Assembly: GCA_964548225.1 (NCBI GenBank)
Contig: CAZJQP010000002.1
Coordinates: forward strand, 1-64,000
DNA: 64,000 nucleotides
Direction of reading: 5' to 3'
Source: CALMEH01 sp964548225
GTDB taxonomy: Bacteria > Acidobacteriota > Blastocatellia > Pyrinomonadales > Pyrinomonadaceae
Of the stretch, positions 57,971 through 64,000 are shown piece by piece (positions within the stretch are counted from its first letter, which is position 1; each line of letters begins with the position of its first letter). The notes under the pieces are model-generated. The model had not been told where the DNA came from, did no database searches, and saw nothing but the letters and a program-made list of their open reading frames with translations. The translations under genes were made by a program, and so were the position numbers.

Positions 57971-59275
57971 ATGAATTTATCCGCTTCAAAAAATGAAAAT
58001 CTCGTCCGCAATTTGTTGTGGATGAGCTGGTCGGGCGCAGTCAGTATTGCCAACAGTGTCTTGCTTTGGGTTTTCATTGCGCGTTTGCGCGACGTGGAAG
58101 AACTCGGCAGATTTACCATCGTGATGGGGCTTTACGCGCTGTTTTTTACGGTTTGCTCGATGGGTTTAGTGCCGTATCTGACGAGCGAAATCAGCCGCCG
58201 GAGCGAAGAAAAAACAATAGCGGATTTTATCGGCAGTGCCGCAGGTTTTCTGACAATTTCGGGATTTATTTGTGCGGTTTTGATGACTGCCGCCGGATTT
58301 TTTGTCAGCACGTCTTCAGAGGTCAGAATTTCGACGGCGATTTTGAGTCTTGCAATGCTTCCGACAGGTTTGATTTCTTTGTCCGAAGCAACGGCAATCG
58401 CCTACGGAAAAACGCGGCTAATCGCTTTTGCGACAACACTTGAAAATCTTTTGCGGACAATTATTCCGCTCACACTTCTTTGGTCGGGCTTTGATATGGC
58501 GGCGATTTGCATTTCATTTGTCGCGGTCAGATTTATCGCTTTAATCGTCTATTTTCCGTTGGCACGCGGCTTTTTTGATAAATTCACGTTTGCCAAAGAT
58601 GAATTTATCAAAATTCTCAAAGTTACGCCGACGTTCGCGGGAACGATAGTTTTTGCGGCGATAAATTGGCAAGCCGCCGTGATTCTTTTAGGGAAAATTT
58701 CAACCGAAGCGGAAGCGGCAAAATTTGGCGCGGCTTCAAGGTTTTTAATTCCGGTTACAATTTTGATGGCGAGTTATGCAAGCGTGATTCAACCAATGAT
58801 TTCGCGTTTTGAAGCCGAAAAATCCGGTGCATATCTCGCAAAAATGGCGCGTTATCCGTTAATTTTGGCAACTCTGGCGGCAATCGCTTCGCCGTTTTTG
58901 TCGCAGTTTGTTCTGACTGTGCTTTTTGGTGAAAAATATTCGGATGTCGCGCCCGTTTTGGATGTTTTAGCCATCAGTGTCGTGCCGTTTTGTCTGGTGA
59001 TGGTCGTCGCCCGCGGACTTGTCGCGGCAAATTTACAACATATAGATTTACTCGCCAATGCGCTCGGCGTGGTCGCAACTTTCGCCATCGGCATCTGGCT
59101 GATTCCGCTTTACGGCGCAAAAGGTGCGGCAATCGCGCAACTTGTTTCTTTTCTTTTGATGGCTTTGGTCGAAGTAGTTTTTCTGTCGAAAAAAACGAGC
59201 AGTTTTAAAATCCGGTGTGCGGCTTCAGTATCTTCGGTTTTTTTGATTGTAACTTACATAATTCTCTGGAATTAG
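57971..59275 (+). CDS. Polysaccharide flippase (MOP/Wzx family)
   Basis: A 434-residue protein with 12-14 hydrophobic segments (for example MSWSGAVSIANSVLLWVFIARLRDVEELGRFTIVMGLYALFF). The MATE/MOP-like pattern fits a Wzx flippase that moves the lipid-linked repeat unit to the periplasmic side. The start follows the stop of the ligase-like gene with no gap. It is in an unbroken plus-strand series. Confidence 0.85.
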   Translation: MNLSASKNENLVRNLLWMSWSGAVSIANSVLLWVFIARLRDVEELGRFTIVMGLYALFFTVCSMGLVPYLTSEISRRSEEKTIADFIGSAAGFLTISGFICAVLMTAAGFFVSTSSEVRISTAILSLAMLPTGLISLSEATAIAYGKTRLIAFATTLENLLRTIIPLTLLWSGFDMAAICISFVAVRFIALIVYFPLARGFFDKFTFAKDEFIKILKVTPTFAGTIVFAAINWQAAVILLGKISTEAEAAKFGAASRFLIPVTILMASYASVIQPMISRFEAEKSGAYLAKMARYPLILATLAAIASPFLSQFVLTVLFGEKYSDVAPVLDVLAISVVPFCLVMVVARGLVAANLQHIDLLANALGVVATFAIGIWLIPLYGAKGAAIAQLVSFLLMALVEVVFLSKKTSSFKIRCAASVSSVFLIVTYIILWN

Positions 59276-59308
59276 ATCACTTTTACGGCTTTCTAACAAA
59301 ACAAGCAA

Positions 59309-60460
59309 ATGAGCAAAAGCCATTTCCAATCAAGTTCTGCCGAACTGCACATTCCGGCGATTTTGCCTGAAACCGCACGAAATATTGCGGCGGAGAAATC
59401 GCGGATTTTGATGGTCGGAATGCACTTGACGAAAACACGCGGCGGGATTTCGACCTTGATTTCGGAAATTTTAAAATCTTCGCTCAAAAATGATTTTGAT
59501 TTTATCTACATCGAATCGCAAGCCGAAGATTTCGGCAGATTTCGCAAAGTGTTATTGGCTCTGACGGCGGTTTTCAGCTTTTTGTGGAAGTGCATTTTTA
59601 AGCGTCCGCAACTTATTTATGTTCATTTTGGAAGCAACGCAAGTTTGTATCGTGAAACGGTTTTCGTTTTTCTTGCAAAGATTCTGAAAAAACGAGTTGT
59701 CGGACATTTTCACGCGGGCGATATTGAAAAATATTATCCGTTTCAAAGCAAAACAGGGCAAAAAATCATTCGTTTGGGATTGAGTTTGTGCGACCGTTTG
59801 ATTGCCGTTTCAAACGAATCGGCGCGGGAACTGAGCGAAATTGCCCCTAAAACGAAAATTTCGGTGATTCCAAATGCGATTGACACTTCCGCTTTTAATT
59901 TCAAAAGTGATAAAAAATCGCCCGAATTTGTCCGCATTTTGTTTGTCGGTGCAATCGGTAAATTAAAAGGCGAAAAGGATTTAATTGAGGCTTTAGCGAT
60001 TTTGTGCGATAAAAATTTGAATTTGAAAGTTTCGTTACTTGGTTACGGCGCAGAAAATTTGCAGGGCTTTTGCGATGAATTACAGATTTCGCATTTTATT
60101 GAATTTCTCGGTGCGGTTTCACTTGAAGAACGGCTCGGATTTTTTGAAAAAGCAGACATTTTTGTGCTTCCGACTTACGCCGAAGCGATGCCGATGTCGG
60201 TTATCGAAGCAATGGCGGCGGGTTTGCCCGTAATTTCGACCAAAGTCGGCGGAATTCCTGAATTAATCACGGACGAAGAAAACGGGTTTTTGTTCGATTG
60301 CGGTGATATTTCAGTTCTTGCAGAGAAGATTTTACTGCTTGCCGAAGACAAAAATCTGCGCGAAAAACTTGGCAAAAAAGCGCGTGAAAAAGCGCAGAAA
60401 GAATTTGATTTTAAGCAATATACGAAGAAACTTCGAGATTTTTTATCTGAAAAATTATGA
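59309..60460 (+). CDS. Glycosyltransferase family 4-type
   Basis: A 383-residue GT-B enzyme. ILMVGMHLTKTRGGISTLISEI is the N-domain start; GHFHAGDIEKYY and FVGAIGKLKGEKDLIEALAIL follow; and the nucleotide-sugar site PTYAEAMPMSVIEAMAAGLPVISTKVGGIPE is near residue 290. It adds a sugar to the growing lipid-linked unit; which sugar cannot be told. It overlaps the deacetylase by four bases (ATGA). Confidence 0.9.
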   Translation: MSKSHFQSSSAELHIPAILPETARNIAAEKSRILMVGMHLTKTRGGISTLISEILKSSLKNDFDFIYIESQAEDFGRFRKVLLALTAVFSFLWKCIFKRPQLIYVHFGSNASLYRETVFVFLAKILKKRVVGHFHAGDIEKYYPFQSKTGQKIIRLGLSLCDRLIAVSNESARELSEIAPKTKISVIPNAIDTSAFNFKSDKKSPEFVRILFVGAIGKLKGEKDLIEALAILCDKNLNLKVSLLGYGAENLQGFCDELQISHFIEFLGAVSLEERLGFFEKADIFVLPTYAEAMPMSVIEAMAAGLPVISTKVGGIPELITDEENGFLFDCGDISVLAEKILLLAEDKNLREKLGKKAREKAQKEFDFKQYTKKLRDFLSEKL

Positions 60461-61485
60461 ATACCCCAAATTTAATTTTCAAACGCGCCGTAAAATCGGT
60501 GGCTTCGATTGTCAAAAATCACGGCGGTTTTCCGACGTTGGCTTCGGGTTCGGTCAATATTTTGGCATATCACCGAGTTGTTGCGGATATTGAGAAGGCT
60601 GAAAATGAGGCTTTTTACGGAATTGTTGTGTCGCGTGAAACTTTTCGGCGGCATTGCGAGATGCTGAAAAAGGCTTACGATGTCGTTTCGCTCGAAACGG
60701 CGATGTATTTTTTGAGCGTCGAACGCAAGGTAAAACGACCGCTCGCAGTAATAACTTTTGATGACGGTTATCTCGATTTTTACGAAGAAGCGTTTCCGAT
60801 TCTCAATGAATTTGGACTTCCGGCGACGGTTTTTTTGCCGACGGATTGCATTGGAAAAGACAAGCCTTTGGCGCACGACCGCATTTTTTGGCTTTTGAAA
60901 CAAGCCTTTGAAAAGCAAATTTTAATTGAAAATTCCTTGCTCAAAGCCGGAATGGAAAGCAAAAAGGCAAGAGAATTTGCAGCGATGAAAAATCGTCTGA
61001 AATTGACCGAAGCGTTTGTTTATTTGCCGAATGATTTGCGGGAAAAAGTAATCACGGAACTTGAAAAAGAACTCGACGAATTTGGAATTTATCCGCGGGA
61101 ATATCGGCTTTTGAATTGGGAACAAGTGAGCGAAATGTCGCGCAAAGGCATAAATTTCGGCGGTCATACGGCAAATCACGTTGTTCTTCCGTTGGAAGAT
61201 GAAGCAGCAATGGAACAAGAAATTTTCGAGAGCAAGCGCGAACTCGAAAGACAACTGAACCGCGAAACGCTCACGTTTGCGTATCCGAACGGCGAATATA
61301 ACGCAAAAATTCGGCAAATTATTGCCCGCGCCGGATACAAAGTTGCGGTTACGACCGAGAAAAAAATTAATCATCAAGGCGCAGATTTACTCGCCTTGGG
61401 GAGAATCAGTCTTTGCGAAGAATCAACCCGCGGATTGCGTGGAGTTTATTCGCCGAAAGTTGCGGCTTTTCGGTTAAATACTTGA
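60457..61485 (+). CDS. Polysaccharide deacetylase (NodB-type)
   Basis: A 342-residue metal-dependent CE4 deacetylase. The catalytic start is AVITFDDGYLDFYEEAFP (metal-binding Asp in TFDDG), with GLPATVFLPTDCIGKDK, the His motif GGHTANHVVLPLED (His-x-x-x-His), and FAYPNGEYNAKIRQII. No clear signal peptide. It overlaps the previous gene, so they are translationally coupled. It could deacetylate an amino sugar in the exopolysaccharide. Confidence 0.88.
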   Translation: MNTPNLIFKRAVKSVASIVKNHGGFPTLASGSVNILAYHRVVADIEKAENEAFYGIVVSRETFRRHCEMLKKAYDVVSLETAMYFLSVERKVKRPLAVITFDDGYLDFYEEAFPILNEFGLPATVFLPTDCIGKDKPLAHDRIFWLLKQAFEKQILIENSLLKAGMESKKAREFAAMKNRLKLTEAFVYLPNDLREKVITELEKELDEFGIYPREYRLLNWEQVSEMSRKGINFGGHTANHVVLPLEDEAAMEQEIFESKRELERQLNRETLTFAYPNGEYNAKIRQIIARAGYKVAVTTEKKINHQGADLLALGRISLCEESTRGLRGVYSPKVAAFRLNT

Positions 61486-61499
61486 TTCACAAGGAGTTT

Positions 61500-62276
61500 A
61501 TGCAAAATTACATTTTACCAAATGCAGTTAATCAATCTACATATTCAAGGGCTGATGTCATTGAATATTATCAAAAACTTGAACCGCTTTTTGAGACGGA
61601 AAAAGTTCTTTTTGAAAAACTTTTGCCGACGATTAAAGATTCAAAAATCCTCGAACTCGGAGTTGGTGGCGGGAGAGCGACCAAACATCTTTTGCAAATC
61701 AGCACGGATTATGTCGGGCTTGATTACGTTGCAAAATTTGCCGAAGAAGCGGGCAAGAAATTTCCGAATGCGAAGATTTTGTGCGGCGATGCGCGAAATT
61801 TGAGCGATTTCGCCGACCAGACTTTTGATTTTGCACTTTTTGCCTTTAACGGCATTGATTACGTTTCAAACGAAGACCGTTTGAAAATCTTGAGCGAGAT
61901 TTACCGTGTGTTGAAAAAGGACGGAATTTTTATGTTTTCGTCGCATAACCGCGATTACGAATACTTTAAAAAACTTCCGTGGCACCATCACATACAGCTA
62001 AATTCGGGCTATTTCAAGTTTGTGGTTCATTGTTTGCGTCATTTGCCGAATCATTTCAGGATGAAAAGACACGAAATTTTTGCGGAAGATTATGCTGTCG
62101 TCAACGACGGCGACCACCGATTTTCTCTGCTGACTTATTACATCGGCATCGGAAAGCAAACGAAACAACTGACCGAAATCGGTTTTAAGGAAATCGAGGC
62201 TTACGACAGCAAAGGGAAATTGACAAAAAACGATGTTGTTTCGCCTTGGATTTATTATTTAGCACGAAAAATTTAG
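61500..62276 (+). CDS. Class I SAM-dependent methyltransferase
   Basis: A 258-residue Rossmann-fold enzyme. The motif I LELGVGGGRATKHLLQIS, motif II AKILCGDARNLSDFAD and ALFAFNGIDYVSNEDRLKILSEIYRVLKKDGIFMFSSHN are in normal order. A clear AAGGAG lies before the ATG at 61500, which is why I prefer it to an upstream start inside the deacetylase. It probably O-methylates a sugar; inference from location. Confidence 0.85.
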   Translation: MQNYILPNAVNQSTYSRADVIEYYQKLEPLFETEKVLFEKLLPTIKDSKILELGVGGGRATKHLLQISTDYVGLDYVAKFAEEAGKKFPNAKILCGDARNLSDFADQTFDFALFAFNGIDYVSNEDRLKILSEIYRVLKKDGIFMFSSHNRDYEYFKKLPWHHHIQLNSGYFKFVVHCLRHLPNHFRMKRHEIFAEDYAVVNDGDHRFSLLTYYIGIGKQTKQLTEIGFKEIEAYDSKGKLTKNDVVSPWIYYLARKI

Positions 62277-62329
62277 TGGAAATCCAATGCTTTTGAAACT
62301 CTACTAATTGCAAGAAAACAAAAAGAATT

Positions 62330-63424
62330 ATGAGTGTAGCAATTATAACAGGCAGTTCCGGTTTAATCGGAAGCGAAGCGGCAAAATTTTTTCACGAACT
62401 TGGTTTTAAGGTTGTCGGAATTGACAACAATATGCGCGAATATTTTTTCGGCAAAGACGGTTCGGTTGATTGGAACACGGAAAATTTGAAGCGAAATTTG
62501 CGAAATTTTATGCACTATTCGTCCGACATTCGGCACGAAGGAGCAATAAAGGAAATTTTCGGAAAATACGGCAAAGATATTTCGGTCGTCATTCATACAG
62601 CGGCGCAACCTTCGCACGATTGGGCGGCGAAAGAGCCTTTGACGGATTTTTCGGTTAATGCGACAGGAACACTCGTTTTGCTTGATGCGACGCGCAAATT
62701 TTGTCCCGACGCGCCGTTTATTTTTACTTCGACGAACAAAGTCTATGGCGACACGCCGAATTTTCTGCCTTTGACGGAAAAAGCGACGCGCTGGGAATTG
62801 GACGAATATCATCCGTATTTTGAGCGCGGCATTGACGAAACAATGAGCGTTGACAGTTCAAAACACAGCGTTTTCGGTGCATCAAAAGTTGCGGCGGACG
62901 TGATGGCGCAGGAATACGGACGTTATTTCGGCTTGAAAACCGGAATTTTTCGCGGCGGATGTCTGACCGGACCGGCGCATTCGGGCGCGATGCTTCACGG
63001 ATTTCTTGCGTATTTAATCAAATGTCTGATTTATGAAAAGCACTACACGATTTTCGGCTACAAAGGCAAACAAGTCCGCGACAACATCCATTCAAACGAT
63101 TTAGTTCGCGCCTTCTGGCATTTTGTGCAAAACCCGAAAGCCGGCGCAGTTTATAACATCGGCGGCAGTCGGCACAGTAATTGTTCGGTTCTCGAAGCCA
63201 TCGAAATCGCGCAGGAAAAAGCCGGAAAGCGTTTGTTCTACAACATTTCCGACGAAGCCCGCGAAGGCGACCATATTTGGTGGGTGAGCGATGTCAGCCG
63301 TTTTCAAAAAGATTATCCCGATTGGAAATACGAATACGATTTGGAAAAAATTATCGAAGAAATGGTCGAAGCCACCGAAGAAAAATTCCGCACGGAATTA
63401 CGTTACGATTTGGTTGCGGCTTAG
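62330..63424 (+). CDS. NAD-dependent epimerase, CDP-paratose 2-epimerase-like
   Basis: A 364-residue extended SDR. The NAD motif is AIITGSSGLIGSEAAKFF, followed by the unusual insertion VVGIDNNMREYFFGKDGSVDWN typical of CDP-tyvelose/paratose epimerases. Later come HTAAQPSHDWA and a Ser-x-Tyr region (STNKVYG, HSVFGASK: the usual Tyr is replaced by Phe in VFGASK, although SKHSVFGASK is the normal form in this branch). It makes a deoxyhexose CDP-sugar precursor. The stop TAG begins a hairpin element. Confidence 0.82.
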   Translation: MSVAIITGSSGLIGSEAAKFFHELGFKVVGIDNNMREYFFGKDGSVDWNTENLKRNLRNFMHYSSDIRHEGAIKEIFGKYGKDISVVIHTAAQPSHDWAAKEPLTDFSVNATGTLVLLDATRKFCPDAPFIFTSTNKVYGDTPNFLPLTEKATRWELDEYHPYFERGIDETMSVDSSKHSVFGASKVAADVMAQEYGRYFGLKTGIFRGGCLTGPAHSGAMLHGFLAYLIKCLIYEKHYTIFGYKGKQVRDNIHSNDLVRAFWHFVQNPKAGAVYNIGGSRHSNCSVLEAIEIAQEKAGKRLFYNISDEAREGDHIWWVSDVSRFQKDYPDWKYEYDLEKIIEEMVEATEEKFRTELRYDLVAA

Positions 63425-63493
63425 AGTTACGGCTTCAGCCGTGAAACCGCCGCGCTTCGCTGGCGGTTTCTTCACGCATAAATGCGTAACTCT
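63422..63493. repeat. Intergenic hairpin, AGAGTTACGGCTTCAGCCGTG family
   Basis: The left arm 63422-63453 (TAGAGTTACGGCTTCAGCCG...) and the right arm 63458-63493 (...GCATAAATGCGTAACTCT) flank GAAACCGCC/GGCGGTTTC. It begins at the epimerase stop codon and ends 12 bases before the next ATG. Confidence 0.85.
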
Positions 63494-63504
63494 GAACAAA
63501 AAAG

Positions 63505-64000
63505 ATGCTCGATTTTGGAAAACATAACATTTTAGGTGTCGGAATTAACGCTGTTGATTATGAATCGGCGGTTGAAAAAATCATTTCGGCGGCAAATGAG
63601 AAACGTCCGTTTGCGGTGAGCGCGTTGGCGGTTCACGGCGTAATGACGGGCGCGTTGGACGCGATTCATCGGTTTCGTTTGAACAAATTGGATTTGGTTG
63701 TGCCGGACGGTCAGCCGGTTCGTTGGGCTTTGAAATGGATTCACGGCGTAAAATTGCCTGACCGCGTTTATGGTCCGAATCTGACTTTGAAAGTTTGCGA
63801 AAAAGCGGCGGAAGAAGGTTTGAGTCTTTATCTTTACGGCAGTCAGACGGAAGTTTTGGATAAATTTGAAGCGAATCTGAAAGAAAAATTTCCGCGCCTC
63901 GAAATTGCCGGAAAACAGCCTTCACGTTTTCGGCAAGTTACGGCTGAAGAACAAATTGAAATTGCCGAAACGATTAAAAAAAGCGGTGCATCAATCGTTC
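63505..64000 (+). CDS. WecG/TagA/CpsF-family glycosyltransferase (partial)
   Basis: The reading frame from the ATG at 63505 (MLDFGKHNILGVGINAVDYE) is open to the window edge, giving about 165 residues. LDLVVPDGQPVRWALKWI is the family signature and LYLYGSQTEVL lies further on. Such enzymes transfer ManNAc-type sugars to a lipid carrier in teichoic acid or exopolysaccharide assembly. It continues the plus-strand polysaccharide operon. The 3' end lies outside the window. Confidence 0.88.
   Translation, partial: MLDFGKHNILGVGINAVDYESAVEKIISAANEKRPFAVSALAVHGVMTGALDAIHRFRLNKLDLVVPDGQPVRWALKWIHGVKLPDRVYGPNLTLKVCEKAAEEGLSLYLYGSQTEVLDKFEANLKEKFPRLEIAGKQPSRFRQVTAEEQIEIAETIKKSGASIV

Noticed and set aside
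1..64000. CRISPR arrays, tRNA and rRNA genes
   Set aside because: No regular spacer-repeat pattern of the CRISPR type and no recognisable tRNA or rRNA sequence was found. The tandem 21-base array has no spacers.

Overview
The window is a 64 kb piece of a bacterial chromosome, moderately AT-rich by eye, Gram-negative in cell-envelope content (TonB-dependent receptor, Wza-type export, outer-membrane barrel, lipoprotein) and with many genes started from ATG codons that lack a clear Shine-Dalgarno site. The gene mix (CarboxypepD_reg-TonB receptor, GrdB-like protein, DUF4149, zf-HC2/ECF pair next to DUF4097 proteins, CSLREAI beta-helix protein, acidobacterial-type GlpD start) fits Acidobacteriota, perhaps Blastocatellia. 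That placement is inference, since no rRNA or marker tree can be made from this window.

Layout. 0-16.6 kb: a truncated MazEF module, then housekeeping genes: serS with a lipoprotein and a DUF1905/YdeI protein, galU, an MFS carrier, glpD, a DUF2585 protein, a GrdB-like protein, DUF4149, rhodanese, a GAF/PAS histidine kinase, the cyclic-di-AMP pair cdaA-cdaR, an M50 protease with CBS domains, a 21-nt tandem repeat and a secreted M28 peptidase. 17-40 kb: an accessory catabolic region with a hydrolase, a TonB receptor, a maleate-isomerase/Asp-Glu racemase-like protein, a MetE C-domain-like protein, an SDR, two proteins that resemble plant red chlorophyll catabolite reductase (RCCR), small membrane proteins, VOC/MFS, a second hydrolase, an ABM-fold protein, an acyl-CoA dehydrogenase and an aldehyde dehydrogenase. 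Together they suggest uptake and breakdown of a large aromatic or tetrapyrrole-like compound. This is a hypothesis.

40.1-43.7 kb: the relic of a chromosomal integron. It holds a well-formed attC-like site, a cassette with a frameshifted zinc-ribbon gene, a beta-helix protein with near-identical DNA repeats, paired perfect palindromes, and an integron integrase with a large in-frame internal deletion. 43.7-50.4 kb: DUF58, two DUF4097 proteins, an anti-sigma/ECF sigma pair and a YifB/ComM ATPase. 50.4-64 kb: a sigma-54-like promoter, an outer-membrane protein, then a long same-strand exopolysaccharide locus (SGNH hydrolase, Wza, Wzz, priming transferase, ligase/polymerase, flippase, glycosyltransferase, deacetylase, methyltransferase, CDP-sugar epimerase, WecG-type transferase running off the end). 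galU at 2.7 kb could feed it UDP-glucose.

A striking genome-scale pattern runs through the window: about twenty intergenic hairpins whose arms are built from short degenerate tandem words. They fall into several sequence families, and many start at, or supply, the stop codon of the preceding gene and fill the gap up to the next start codon.
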